A DNA stretch of 64,000 bases from Imhoffiella fuscus (GCF_042682685.1 NZ_JBHUHX010000016.1:248001-312000), one strand, 5' to 3'; counted from the stretch's first letter, positions 17,902 to 30,932 are shown. The notes: a model not told the origin generated them from the sequence alone. Translations and numbers: made by a program.

Positions 17902-18345
17902 ATGGATAGAGTCGACCCCGCAATGCCGCGCCTGACCGACCCGCGCGCCTGGCAACTGACCGCGCGTCTGTTCGCCATGCCCAAGGACACCAATGCCTAT
18001 GGCGATATCTTCGGCGGCTGGCTGTTGTCGCAGGCCGATCTCGCGGGCGGTGTCATCGCCGTCCAAGTCGCCCAGGGTCGGGTCGCGACCATTGCCGTGA
18101 AGGAGTTCCAGTTCATGGCCCCGGTGTTGGTCGGAGATCTGGTCGAGGGCTTCGCCCGTTTGGTCAAGATCGGCACAAGCTCGATGACGATCGAGATTCA
18201 GATCTGGGCGCAACGCGAGCCCGATCCCCATAGCCGCCAACAGGTCGCAACCGCCAATTTCACCTACGTCGCCGTCGACGAAACGGGCCGTTCCAGGCCG
18301 ATTGCGAATGCTGCCGAACTCGCCGAGGCACTGCCGGAGGATTGA
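17902..18345 (+). CDS. Acyl-CoA thioesterase, YciA-like hotdog fold
   Basis: 147 residues with the hotdog-domain core MPKDTNAYGDIFGGWLLSQA (conserved Asn/Asp near the catalytic turn) and VATIAVKEFQFMAPVLVGD. It hydrolyses acyl-CoA thioesters in the cytoplasm; substrate range not evident. A single gene with agga-type ribosome site sequence (cgaggagagtt) about 10 bases upstream. The following gap before hypF is 51 bases and convergent. Confidence 0.88.
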   Translation: MDRVDPAMPRLTDPRAWQLTARLFAMPKDTNAYGDIFGGWLLSQADLAGGVIAVQVAQGRVATIAVKEFQFMAPVLVGDLVEGFARLVKIGTSSMTIEIQIWAQREPDPHSRQQVATANFTYVAVDETGRSRPIANAAELAEALPED

Positions 18346-18396
18346 TCTCCTCCGGTCGCACCAGTGGTCCCCGGATTGCGCTGGCGCACATCCGGG

Positions 18397-20760
18397 CTAC
18401 GGACGTATCGCTCGGGCGGCGGCGATGCATGCCTGACCGAGCGCGAGTCCGCCGTCGTTGGATGGAACCTGCCGCTGCAGCAGTACCTGAATGCCCGCAT
18501 CCGACAGATCCTTGGAGACCGACTCCAAGAGAACCCGATTTTGAAAGACGCCACCGGAGAGCGCGATCGTCGCGATCTGGTGCCTGCGAGCGATCTCCAG
18601 CGCGAGTTCGACGACGGCCGCAGCGAATCCACGATGAAAGCGCGCCGAGATGCGCGCGATCTCCACGCCTTGGGAGAGATCCTGAAAGAGTGCCGGCCAC
18701 ATGGACGCGGCGTCCAGTTGGATTCCAGTCGGGCCTTCGCTGGTCTGGAACGGATAGCCGGACTCGGTGTCGGCCAGGCATCTGGCGGCCAGCGACTCCA
18801 GCTCGATCGCGGCCTGTCCCTCATAGAGAATGCGTTCGCCGCAGATACCCAGCGCTGCTGCGACGGCGTCGAACAGACGTCCGGCCGAGCTTGACAGCGG
18901 GGCGTTGATTCCGCGCTCGAGCATCGTTCTCAGCACACCGAGCGGCTGTGCGGCGAGTGCGTCGAGCGTCGTCAGATCCGGGTGGCGTCTTCTCATCGCA
19001 TCCAGACCGCCGGCGCACTCCAGTTGGGCGAAGAGATTGCGCCAGGGTTCGAGGATCGCCTGCGTCCCTCCGGGCATGGCCACCGGTTTGAGGTGGCCGG
19101 CCCTGCGAGCGTCGCGATAGTCGCCGATCAGGAACTCGCCGCCCCAAAACGTGCCGTCGTCACCGTATCCCAGTCCGTCGAGGATGATGCCGAGGATCGG
19201 TGGCCCGTGCAGTGGCCAAGCGTTGTCGGCGAGCGTGGAGGCGAGATGGGCATGATGGTGCTGGACGTCGACCATGGGGATTTGCCAGCGGGTCGCGCGA
19301 TCGCGGCCGATGAGGGTCGAGCGATAGTTCGGATGCCGGTCGACGGCCAGGATCTGGGCGCGGTGCTGAAAGAGGTCGAGATAGAGATCCAGCGTCCGCT
19401 CGTACTCACGCGCGGTGCGGGCGTCTTCGAGGTCGCCCAGGTGCTGCGAGAGAATCGCCTCTCCCTGGCGCAGCAGACAGAAGGTGCTCTTCAATTCTCC
19501 ACCGAGCGCCAACACCGCCGGGGCCGTCTCGAAGCCTGGCGGCAGGCCGATGGGGGAGGGCGCATAGCCGCGCGCGCGCCGGATCATGCGGGGCGCGCCG
19601 GCCATGACGCGGACCACCGAGTCATCGACCCGGTTGAGGATGGCGCGGTCATGCAGGAGCGCGAAGTCGGCCAGTGGGCTCAGGCGCGCGACGGCGTCCT
19701 GATTGTCGATGCACTGAGGCTCTTCGCTCAGGTTGCCGCTGGTCATGACCAAGGGCCGATCCCAGTCTTCGAGCAGCAGATGATGGAGCGGGCTGTAGGG
19801 CAGCATGAAGCCCAGACTGGTTTGGCCGGGCGCGATGGCGTCGGCAAGCGCCCTTTCGCTGCCGGGATCCGGCTCGATTCCGTTCAGCAGCAGCACGGGG
19901 GCTGCCGCTGTCGTCAGGATCCGCGCCGCTTCGGTGTCCACCGTGCAATAGCGTTCGATCACCTCCAGGTCGCGGGCCATGAGCGCGAAGGGCTTGGCGT
20001 AACGGCGCTTGCGGCGGCGCAGCTCGGCGACGGCCTCGGCGTTGGTCGCGTCGCAGGCGAGGTGGAAGCCGCCGATCCCTTTGATCGCCAGGATGCGGCC
20101 CTCATGCAGCAGGCGGCTGGCGGCGGCGATGGCGTCGAGATCGCCCGTCGCGCCGGTGTCGATCTCCCGTCCCTGGGTGTCGACCAGCCAGAGTCGCGGG
20201 CCGCAGTCGGGGCAGGCGTTGGGCTGGGCGTGGAAGCGTCGGTTCGCCGGATCGCCATATTCGGCACGGCAGGCCGGGCACATGGGGAAGACCGACATGC
20301 TGGTGCGCGAGCGGTCGTAGGGGATGCCGCGCACGATACTGAGTCGCGGTCCGCAATGGGTGCAGTTGGTGAAAGCGTAGCGGTGGCGTCGGTCCTTCGG
20401 GTCGCCGATCTCGCGGACGCAGTCCGGGCAGGTCGCCGCGTCGGCGACGATGGCGGTGCGCGCCTGGGTGATCTGGCTGTCACGGATCCGAAAGTCGCTG
20501 TGTGGGATCGGCTCGGTCAGCGGCTGGCGCTCGATCGCGTCGATGCGCGCCAGTGGCGGGCATTCGGTCCGCAGGCGCTCGCAGAGACGCTCGATGGCGG
20601 CCGGGTCGATGTCTGCGGCCGGTCGTGCCCGGATCAGCACCCCTTCGCCGTCGTTGCAGACGTCGCCGATCAATCCGCATTCTCGTGCCAGACGCCACAC
20701 GGTCGGCCGGAACCCGACACCCTGGACCAGTCCGCGTACCCGTATCCGTTCGCCGTGCAT
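18397..20760 (-). CDS. hypF: Carbamoyltransferase HypF, [NiFe]-hydrogenase maturation
   Basis: 787 residues. It makes the thiocarboxamide that becomes the cyanide ligands of the NiFe site. In order: acylphosphatase domain (VRGLVQGVGFRPTVWRLA), two zinc fingers (CPDCVREIGDP with CTHCGPR; CPACRAEYGDP with CPDCGP), a YrdC-like domain and a Kae1-like carbamoyltransferase domain (VQHHHAHLAS, LSGGVFQNRVL). No other hyp or hydrogenase structural genes are in the window. Divergent from the Nudix gene with 85 bases between starts. Confidence 0.96.
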   Translation of the reverse strand: MHGERIRVRGLVQGVGFRPTVWRLARECGLIGDVCNDGEGVLIRARPAADIDPAAIERLCERLRTECPPLARIDAIERQPLTEPIPHSDFRIRDSQITQARTAIVADAATCPDCVREIGDPKDRRHRYAFTNCTHCGPRLSIVRGIPYDRSRTSMSVFPMCPACRAEYGDPANRRFHAQPNACPDCGPRLWLVDTQGREIDTGATGDLDAIAAASRLLHEGRILAIKGIGGFHLACDATNAEAVAELRRRKRRYAKPFALMARDLEVIERYCTVDTEAARILTTAAAPVLLLNGIEPDPGSERALADAIAPGQTSLGFMLPYSPLHHLLLEDWDRPLVMTSGNLSEEPQCIDNQDAVARLSPLADFALLHDRAILNRVDDSVVRVMAGAPRMIRRARGYAPSPIGLPPGFETAPAVLALGGELKSTFCLLRQGEAILSQHLGDLEDARTAREYERTLDLYLDLFQHRAQILAVDRHPNYRSTLIGRDRATRWQIPMVDVQHHHAHLASTLADNAWPLHGPPILGIILDGLGYGDDGTFWGGEFLIGDYRDARRAGHLKPVAMPGGTQAILEPWRNLFAQLECAGGLDAMRRRHPDLTTLDALAAQPLGVLRTMLERGINAPLSSSAGRLFDAVAAALGICGERILYEGQAAIELESLAARCLADTESGYPFQTSEGPTGIQLDAASMWPALFQDLSQGVEIARISARFHRGFAAAVVELALEIARRHQIATIALSGGVFQNRVLLESVSKDLSDAGIQVLLQRQVPSNDGGLALGQACIAAARAIRP

Positions 20761-20845
20761 GCTCTCGGTTCCTCGTGGCTTGAAATTTGCTGTCGATTCT
20801 GTCTATCTGATGACTGATTTGGCAGAAGATCCAGAAGGACACCCA

Positions 20846-21445
20846 ATGAATTATTGCAGCGACTGTGGCGCGCCCGTGACCTTGCGGGTGCCGGAGGGCG
20901 ACAACCGCGAGCGCCATGTCTGCAGCCGATGCGGGACCATCCACTATCAGAACCCGAAGATGGTGGTGGGCTGCATCCCCGAGTGGGAGGACAAGATTCT
21001 CCTCTGTCGGCGCGCCATTCAACCTCGTCTCGGGCTTTGGACCCTGCCGGCCGGGTTCATGGAGCGTGGCGAGACCACCCGCGATGGCGCCGCGCGCGAG
21101 ACGCTCGAAGAGGCCAATGCCCGCGTTCAGGTCGGACGACTCTATGGCCTGTTCAATCTGCCCCATATCGATCAGGTCTACATGCTCTTTCGGGCGCGTC
21201 TGCTCGATCTCGATTTCTCTCCGGGCGAGGAAAGTCTCGAAGTGCGGCTCTTCGCCGAGCGCGAGATCCCCTGGGACGAGCTGGCCTTCCACCCCATCCG
21301 TGAGACGCTCCGGCTCTTCTTCCGCGATCGGCTGACGGGAGATCGGGAGATGCGCAGCGGGGATATCGTGCGCGATACGGGAGACGAGCCGCGCCTACAG
21401 ATCACCATCCATGACGAGCCGCCGTTCTACGGTGCCGGGGAATGA
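20846..21445 (+). CDS. Nudix hydrolase with N-terminal zinc ribbon
   Basis: 199 residues. The N-terminal zinc ribbon CSDCGAP...CSRCGTIHYQNPK is followed by a Nudix box (GFMERGETTRDGAARETLEE) in which the final Gly is Asn (EEANA), a variant common to this subfamily. Probably hydrolyses a nucleoside diphosphate derivative such as NADH or ADP-ribose. GAAGGA lies 7 bases before the chosen ATG. The stop overlaps the start of the regulator gene (ATGA). Confidence 0.9.
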   Translation: MNYCSDCGAPVTLRVPEGDNRERHVCSRCGTIHYQNPKMVVGCIPEWEDKILLCRRAIQPRLGLWTLPAGFMERGETTRDGAARETLEEANARVQVGRLYGLFNLPHIDQVYMLFRARLLDLDFSPGEESLEVRLFAEREIPWDELAFHPIRETLRLFFRDRLTGDREMRSGDIVRDTGDEPRLQITIHDEPPFYGAGE

Positions 21446-22917
21446 GTCGACCGAGCATTTTGGTCGTCGACGACGAGCCGCTTTCGCTCGACACCTTGGC
21501 GCGCACCCTGGACGAGGAGTTCGAGGTCCGTACCGCCACCAATACGGCCGATGCCGAGCGCATTCTGGATGAGGACTGGATCCAGGTGGTGATCTCGGAC
21601 CAGCGCATGCCCGAGATGACCGGGGTCGAGTTCCTGTCGCGGGTACGCGAGCGCTGGCCCGACCTGGCGCGGATCATCATCTCGGGCTACACGGATGCCG
21701 AGGACATCATCGATGGCATCAATCGGGGCGGTATCCATCAGTACATCACCAAGCCCTGGCATCCGGACAATCTGTTGCTGATCGTGCGCAATGCCTGCCG
21801 GCTGGTCCAGTTGCAGCGTGAGAACGCCCTGCTGGCCCTGGAGATGAAGATGACCGCTCAAACGCTGGAGCAGCGTATCGCCCAGCAGCGCGAGCGGCTC
21901 AAGCGCAACTTTCGTCTCGACGGCATCGTGCGCAGCCCGGAGAGCCCCATCAACCAGGTCTGCGACCAGATCGCGCGCATCGCCCTCTACGACATTCCGG
22001 TCCTCTTGACCGGCGAGTCGGGGACCGGCAAGGAGCTGTTCGCGCGTGCGCTGCACTACAACAGTCCACGCGCGGACAATCCGTTCGTGGCCGAGAACAC
22101 GGGCGCCATGCCGGACCAACTGCTCGAAAGCGAGCTGTTCGGGCACGAGAAGGGCGCCTTCACCGGTGCCGTCAACCCTCGGGTCGGACTTTTCGAGCAG
22201 GCCGACGGTGGGACCATCTTCCTCGACGAGATCGGCGAGGTCTCGACCGCCTTCCAGGTCAAGCTGCTGCGCTTGCTGCAGGAACAGGAGGTGCGTCCGC
22301 TCGGGTCCAACCGCCGTCGAAAGGTGAACGTGCGTGTCGTCGCCGCGACCAACCGGAATCTGGAGCATGAGATCCGCGCGGGGCGTTTTCGCGAGGATCT
22401 CTATTATCGACTCGCCGGTGTGCGCATCCATCTGCCGCCGCTACGCGACCGTCCAATGGATATCGTCCCCATCGCTCGGCATATCCTGGATGCCGCTCAG
22501 CGCGACTTCGTCAAACCGGTCGACGGTTTCACCCAGGAGGCACTGGACTGCATGAGTCGCTACGCCTGGCCGGGCAATGTGCGCGAGCTGCAGAACGAGA
22601 TCCAGCGGGTGCTGGTGCTGGCGCCTGGACGCATGTTGGGTGCCGATCTGCTGGATCCGCGCATCCTGCACGCGAGCCCTTTCGACGACATGGGCGCATC
22701 CGGTCTGCGTGGAGCAGGCGGCCAGACCGTGTCGCTCAAGGCGCGCGTGGAGGCGCTGGAGTCCAGCATCCTGCGCGAGACCCTGATCCGTCACCGCTGG
22801 AACAAGACCCAGGCCGCCGAGGAGCTGGGCCTGTCGCGGGTCGGTCTGCGTGCCAAGCTTGAGCGTTATGGTCTGCTTCCATCCAATGCTGCGGGGTCGT
22901 CGGCCGAGGACGACTGA
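21442..22917 (+). CDS. Sigma-54-dependent response regulator, HupR/HoxA type
   Basis: 491 residues: receiver domain (ILVVDDEPLS, phospho-acceptor Asp53 in VVISDQRMPEMTG), AAA+ domain with Walker A GESGTGKE and an intact GAFTGA loop (residues 238-243), and a Fis-type helix-turn-helix at the C-terminus (RHRWNKTQAAEELGLSRVGL). The receiver and domain order resemble HupR/HoxA hydrogenase regulators, and hypF is two genes away. The intact GAFTGA implies it does contact sigma-54, unlike Rhodobacter HupR. No partner kinase is in the window. Coupled to the Nudix gene by a 4-base overlap. Confidence 0.85.
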   Translation: MSRPSILVVDDEPLSLDTLARTLDEEFEVRTATNTADAERILDEDWIQVVISDQRMPEMTGVEFLSRVRERWPDLARIIISGYTDAEDIIDGINRGGIHQYITKPWHPDNLLLIVRNACRLVQLQRENALLALEMKMTAQTLEQRIAQQRERLKRNFRLDGIVRSPESPINQVCDQIARIALYDIPVLLTGESGTGKELFARALHYNSPRADNPFVAENTGAMPDQLLESELFGHEKGAFTGAVNPRVGLFEQADGGTIFLDEIGEVSTAFQVKLLRLLQEQEVRPLGSNRRRKVNVRVVAATNRNLEHEIRAGRFREDLYYRLAGVRIHLPPLRDRPMDIVPIARHILDAAQRDFVKPVDGFTQEALDCMSRYAWPGNVRELQNEIQRVLVLAPGRMLGADLLDPRILHASPFDDMGASGLRGAGGQTVSLKARVEALESSILRETLIRHRWNKTQAAEELGLSRVGLRAKLERYGLLPSNAAGSSAEDD

Positions 22918-23047
22918 TTCGCACGGCACCCTTTCGCGCGACCTCTTCCGACCCTATCTCCAGCGCACGGCATCGGTCTCTGGCCAGGTGTCCGGGTCCC
23001 GAACTGCCGCCGTGGTTCGGAATGCACGAGCTGATGGGGAGAATGCG

Positions 23048-23584
23048 ATGGCGATCGAAACAGCGACCCTGGGTGGTGGGTGCTTCTGGTGTCTGGATGC
23101 CGTCTTGCGCGAACTGAACGGGGTGCGATCCCTGGTCTGCGGTTACGCAGGAGGCGAACTCGCCAATCCGACCTATCAGCAGATCTGTACCGGGGCCACC
23201 GGTCATGCCGAGGTGGTGCGGATCGAATTCGATTCCGACCAGATCGACTTTGCCACCCTGCTGCGTGTCTTCTTCGGCATGCACGACCCGACCAGCCTCA
23301 ATCGGCAGGGCGCGGACGTCGGTACCCAATACCGCTCGGTGATCTTTTACCACTCGGAGGCGCAGCGGTTCACCGCCAACGAGGTGATCCAGGAGCTGAA
23401 CGAGGCGGCGATCTGGCCGAACCCGATCGTCACCCTGGTCGAGCCGGCGCCACCTTTCTATCCGGCGGAGGCGTATCACCAGGACTATTTCCGTCGCAAT
23501 CCGGGCCAAGGCTACTGCCAGGTCGTCATTTCCCCCAAGGTGGCGAAGCTGCGCCAAGAGCGCGCCCAACTGCTGGCCGGATGA
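23048..23584 (+). CDS. msrA: Peptide methionine sulfoxide reductase A
   Basis: 178 residues with the active-site GGGCFWC (Cys12), GYAGG and the EAYHQDYF motif. Reduces methionine-S-sulfoxide in proteins with thioredoxin. GGGGAG precedes the ATG. Cytoplasmic, with no signal peptide. Next to metH, both concerned with methionine, though a 243-base gap separates them. Confidence 0.96.
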   Translation: MAIETATLGGGCFWCLDAVLRELNGVRSLVCGYAGGELANPTYQQICTGATGHAEVVRIEFDSDQIDFATLLRVFFGMHDPTSLNRQGADVGTQYRSVIFYHSEAQRFTANEVIQELNEAAIWPNPIVTLVEPAPPFYPAEAYHQDYFRRNPGQGYCQVVISPKVAKLRQERAQLLAG

Positions 23585-23827
23585 GAGACGCTCCGTCCGT
23601 TTGACCTGAAGCCGCTGCTCTCGGACGAGAAGCCTGCGGTCATTTCTGTTATCGTTTCCCTTTCACCGCGTCAGGTTAAGGGCACTGGGCGCTCTTTGAT
23701 TCCTCTGCGTTCCGTCCGCTGTTTCGGGTTGCCAGGATCCTCATAGGCCGGCACCGAGTGAATGTCCGCCGCCAGTCCGCGTGTTCGCCCGTTCGGGTAC
23801 GCCCACAGACACTATCCGCGAGAAGTC

Positions 23828-27586
<3,759 letters not shown>

Positions 27587-27613
27587 GATGGGTCGAGCGC
27601 AGCGAAACCCATC
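27587..27613. repeat. Palindromic repeat overlapping the cobP start
   Basis: gatgggt (27587-27593) pairs with acccatc (27607-27613) around cgagcgcagcgaa. The gggtcgagcgcagcgaaaccc core is a word I know as dispersed in many gammaproteobacterial genomes. It contains the cobP initiation codon. Confidence 0.7.
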
Positions 27614-28157
27614 GAGCGCGTCCTCGGCGGTCCTGGTCTGCGGTCCGGCCCGCAGCGGAAAGAGCGAGTGGGCCGAGCGTCTGGCCCACGAGTCGGGCCG
27701 TCCGGTCGTCTATGTCGCGACCGCCAGGGAGGATCCGGAGGATGCAGACTGGACCGCCCGGATCGAGGCCCATCGCCAGCGCCGTCCCGGGCACTGGTCG
27801 ACCCTCTGCGTCCCGACCGACCTGGAGACGGCGCTGGTCGAGCATGACGGCTCGGACCAGTGTCTACTGGTCGACTCGCTCGGTACCTGGGTCGCGAACC
27901 TGATCGAGCTCGACGACACCCAGTGGCGCGAACGCGCGGAGCGCCTGGAGGCCGTGGTCGAAGGCTGTCGGTCGCCCCTGATCCTGGTCGCCGAGGAGAC
28001 CGGCTGGGGCGTGATCCCGGCCTATCCGATCGGGCGGACCTTCCGCGACCGGCTCGGCAACCTGATTCGCCGGCTCGGTCCGCGCTGCGCCTCCAGCTAT
28101 ATGGTGACCGGTGGCTACGCGCTCGACCTGTCGCTCCTGGGCGAACCCATTTCTTGA
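27588..28157 (+). CDS. cobP: Adenosylcobinamide kinase / guanylyltransferase
   Basis: 189 residues. Phosphorylates and guanylylates adenosylcobinamide in nucleotide-loop assembly. P-loop GPARSGKSEWAERLA, YVATAREDPEDADWTARIEAH and VDSLGTWVANL are typical of CobP/CobU. The start lies two bases after the metH stop, so the pair is co-transcribed. The first residues (MGRAQRNPSS) are encoded by a dispersed palindromic repeat, and no other ATG/GTG/TTG lies before the conserved core. Confidence 0.93.
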   Translation: MGRAQRNPSSASSAVLVCGPARSGKSEWAERLAHESGRPVVYVATAREDPEDADWTARIEAHRQRRPGHWSTLCVPTDLETALVEHDGSDQCLLVDSLGTWVANLIELDDTQWRERAERLEAVVEGCRSPLILVAEETGWGVIPAYPIGRTFRDRLGNLIRRLGPRCASSYMVTGGYALDLSLLGEPIS

Positions 28158-28173
28158 GTCTCGGGGAGAATGT

Positions 28174-28297
28174 GAACCGCAAAGGCGCCAAGGGCGCAAA
28201 GGATTTTGTCGTGTGGTTATGGCGTGATTCCGTGACGGAAGGATGCGCATGAAGCCATCACTCATCATTCTTCGCGTCCTTTGCGCCTTTGCGGTTC
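28174..28297. repeat. Inverted pair of 'gaaccgcaaaggcgcaaagg' repeats spanning the btuF start
   Basis: The left arm (28174-28209, gaaccgcaaaggcgccaagg...) and the right arm (28265-28297, ...cctttgcgcctttgcggttc) are imperfect reverse complements. The same word recurs at 31451-31478 and as a pair at 38805-38879. The right arm lies inside the btuF reading frame. Confidence 0.8.
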
Positions 28298-29130
28298 TGA
28301 TTCCGATTTCAGCTCCCGTCGCTGCCGATTCCACAGACCTGCCCAAGGTCGTCAGCACCAATCTCTGTGCCGATCTGCTGCTGTTGCGGATCGCCGCGCC
28401 GGAGCAGATCCTCTCGGTTTCCAACCAGGCCCAGGATTCGCGCGTCTCTTCCGTCGCCGAGGCCGCGCTAGCCTATCCGCCGAATCGCGGCGGGGTGGAG
28501 GATCTCCTCCATCTGAAGCCCGATATGGCCCTGGTCTACACCGGCTGGACGGGACGGCGGCATGCCGAGCTCCTGGCCGGTCGCGGGACGGAGATCGTTG
28601 CGATGCCTTATCCGACCACCTGGACGGATACTCTGAAGGCGACCCGCGAGATGGCGGCCCGGATCGGTCGCGCCGAGGCGGGCGAGGCCCGAATCCTCGA
28701 TGCCGAGGCGCGGATGCGTGTTCTGCGCGAGCGCATCCAGCCCTATCGGGTGCTCTATCTGAGACCGAGCGGAGGCACGGCCGGCTCCGGAACCTATGTC
28801 GACGATCTGCTGCGCCTGCTGGGACTGCGCAATGTCGCGGCCGAGGAAGGGTTCGCCGGCTGGGGCCGTTTTCCGCTGGAGCGTCTGGTGACGGCTCCGC
28901 CAGATCTGTTTCTGCTCGGGTATTTCGATCGGTCTGGACCTGGAGCCGCCTCGGCCTATGGGCGTCATCCGCTGTTGAGACGGATGTTGGAGCGCATCCC
29001 TAGCGTCTCCGTCCCGGTGAAGGACTGGGGTTGCGGCGGACTGGAACTGGTCGACGCCGCCGAGCGGATCGTGACCCAGATCGAGTCGCTTCCCGCCCAG
29101 CCTGGCCTCATCGGTCAGGTCCACCCCTGA
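28249..29130 (+). CDS. btuF: Cobalamin-type ABC transporter, substrate-binding protein
   Basis: 293 residues with a signal peptide and a periplasmic-binding TroA/BtuF fold (VVSTNLCADLLLLRIAAPEQ, SSVAEAALAYPPNRGGVEDL, DMALVYTGW). It would capture cobalamin or cobinamide and feed BtuCD; a siderophore-type substrate cannot be excluded from sequence alone, but the cob neighbours favour corrinoids. The hydrophobic signal core (IILRVLCAFAVLI) is translated from a dispersed repeat. GGAAGG precedes ATG 28249; an ATG two codons earlier is also possible. Confidence 0.87.
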   Translation: MKPSLIILRVLCAFAVLIPISAPVAADSTDLPKVVSTNLCADLLLLRIAAPEQILSVSNQAQDSRVSSVAEAALAYPPNRGGVEDLLHLKPDMALVYTGWTGRRHAELLAGRGTEIVAMPYPTTWTDTLKATREMAARIGRAEAGEARILDAEARMRVLRERIQPYRVLYLRPSGGTAGSGTYVDDLLRLLGLRNVAAEEGFAGWGRFPLERLVTAPPDLFLLGYFDRSGPGAASAYGRHPLLRRMLERIPSVSVPVKDWGCGGLELVDAAERIVTQIESLPAQPGLIGQVHP

Positions 29131-29139
29131 TATCCATCC

Positions 29140-30138
29140 ATGCTCCGGTTTCGATTCCGCTCCTTGAATGTCGTCCTTTTTCTGATCCTGCTGGGGCTCA
29201 GTCTGGTCTCGCTGCGCTTCGGCGAGGCCCCGTTGTCGCTCGGCGAGGTGATCGCCGGTCTGTTGGGCACGGGCACGGATGAGCAGAGCCTCATCGTGCG
29301 GCAGATTCGGCTGCCCAGGGTCGTCCTGGCCTGGCTGGTGGGATTCTCGCTCGGTGCGTCCGGCGCCGCGCTTCAGGGGCTGCTGCGCAATCCGCTCGCC
29401 GAGCCGGGGCTGCTCGGTATCTCGGCGAGCGCCGGGCTGGGTGCCGTGGTCGCGCTCTATTTCGGGCTGACCGCAGCCAGTCTCTGGGCGCTTCCGGGTG
29501 CCGCCATGACCTTCGCCCTGCTGGCGACCGGGGTCCTTTATGCCCTGACCCGGGCCGGCTCGACCAACCTGACGCTCATCCTCGCCGGAATCGCCCTGAC
29601 CTCCCTGGCCGGTGCTCTGACGTCGCTCGCGCTCAATCTGGCACCGAATCCGGGCGGGGTGCAGGACATGGTGCTCTGGCTGCTCGGCTCGATCGCGGAT
29701 CGCAGCTTCGATGACGTGCGGCTCTGTCTGCCGTTCGTCATCGCCGGGCTGGCGCTGCTGCTGATGACGGGACCTTCGCTCGACGTGCTGGCGCTGGGGG
29801 AGGGCGAGGCGCGCACCCTGGGGGTGGACCTCGGACGTCTGCGCGGGCTCGTCATCCTGGGCTCGGCGCTGAGCGTGGGTGCCACGGTCGCGGTGTCCGG
29901 CACCATCGGTTTCGTGGGCCTCGTCGTGCCCCATCTGCTGCGCCGATTCGTCGACTATCGGCCCGGTCGCCTGCTGCTGCCGAGCGCGCTCGGCGGGGCC
30001 GTGCTGATCCTGGCCGCCGACATCGCCGTGCGTCTGCTGGACACGCCCAGGGAGCTGATGCTCGGCGTGGTGACGGCGCTCATCGGCGCGCCCTTCTTCC
30101 TGGCCCTGGTGCTGCGCTCGCGGAGGGACATGCTGTGA
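29140..30138 (+). CDS. btuC: Cobalamin-type ABC transporter permease
   Basis: 332 residues, FecCD/BtuC fold with about ten membrane helices. Motifs: RQIRLPRVVLAWLVGFSLGA, ALQGLLRNPLAEPGLLGISA and GTIGFVGLVVPHLLRRF. It forms the inner-membrane channel of the importer. It starts nine bases after btuF and overlaps btuD by GTGA, a tight operon. Confidence 0.94.
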   Translation: MLRFRFRSLNVVLFLILLGLSLVSLRFGEAPLSLGEVIAGLLGTGTDEQSLIVRQIRLPRVVLAWLVGFSLGASGAALQGLLRNPLAEPGLLGISASAGLGAVVALYFGLTAASLWALPGAAMTFALLATGVLYALTRAGSTNLTLILAGIALTSLAGALTSLALNLAPNPGGVQDMVLWLLGSIADRSFDDVRLCLPFVIAGLALLLMTGPSLDVLALGEGEARTLGVDLGRLRGLVILGSALSVGATVAVSGTIGFVGLVVPHLLRRFVDYRPGRLLLPSALGGAVLILAADIAVRLLDTPRELMLGVVTALIGAPFFLALVLRSRRDML

Positions 30139-30932
30139 GCCTGCTTGAGGTCTCCGGGCTGGATGTCGTGCTGGGCGGCAAGCCGCTGGTGCGTGGGCTC
30201 TCTTTCACGATCGGTGAGGGCGAACTGCTGGGTCTGATCGGCCCCAACGGGGCGGGCAAGAGTACGGTGGTCAAGGCTATCGCCCAGCTACTGGATCATG
30301 GCGGCGAGATCCGCTTTCGCGGGCGTCCATTGAACGCCATGCCGGCGCGCGAGCGGGCCCTTTGTCTGGCCTATCTGAGCCAGGAGGATCCGCTTCAATG
30401 GCCCATCTCGGTGCGCGATCTGGTCGGGCTCGGGCGCCATCCCTATCGCGGCAGCTGGTGGCGCGGTGCCGGCGGGCCGCGAAAGGGGGATCTGGAGGCG
30501 ATCGAGTCGGCCATGCGCCTGACCGATGTCTGGCGTCTGCGCGAGCGTCGCGTCACCCAGCTCTCCGGCGGCGAGCGGGCCCGCGCCCGTCTGGCCCGGG
30601 TGCTTGCTGTCGAGGCGCCGCTGATCCTGGCCGACGAGCCGGTGGCCGCATTGGATCCGCGTCATCAATTGCAGGTGATGCGGCTTCTGCGCTCGGTCTG
30701 CCAGAGCGGGCGGGGCGTCCTGGTGGTGCTCCACGACCTGACGCTCGCCAGCCGTTTCTGCGATCGCCTGGTGATGATGGACCGGGGCGAACTGATCGCG
30801 ACCGGCACGCCCAGCGAGGTGCTGACGGCGGAGAATCTCGCCCGAACCTATGGTGTGCGAGCCGTCATGGGCGAACACGATGGGCAGGGATATGTCGTGC
30901 CCTGGGATACGTCCGGGCCGATGCGATCCTGA
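30135..30932 (+). CDS. btuD: Cobalamin-type ABC transporter ATPase
   Basis: 265 residues from a GTG overlapping btuC. Walker A GPNGAGKSTVVK, signature LSGGERARARLAR, Walker B LILADEPVAALDP and the H-loop His in VVLHDLTL are all present, so it should be active. Energises BtuFC uptake. Last gene of the metH-cobP-btuFCD run; the repeat hairpin at 30951 follows. Confidence 0.94.
   Translation: MSLLEVSGLDVVLGGKPLVRGLSFTIGEGELLGLIGPNGAGKSTVVKAIAQLLDHGGEIRFRGRPLNAMPARERALCLAYLSQEDPLQWPISVRDLVGLGRHPYRGSWWRGAGGPRKGDLEAIESAMRLTDVWRLRERRVTQLSGGERARARLARVLAVEAPLILADEPVAALDPRHQLQVMRLLRSVCQSGRGVLVVLHDLTLASRFCDRLVMMDRGELIATGTPSEVLTAENLARTYGVRAVMGEHDGQGYVVPWDTSGPMRS

Noticed and set aside
18982..20817. A 611-codon plus-strand frame opposite hypF
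   Set aside because: It is the antisense of hypF, with the Val/Asp/Arg-rich composition typical of shadow frames in high-G+C DNA and no family features.
23585..23827. SAH or cobalamin riboswitch in front of metH
   Set aside because: The expected conserved words are not present. The gap contains only weak hairpins.
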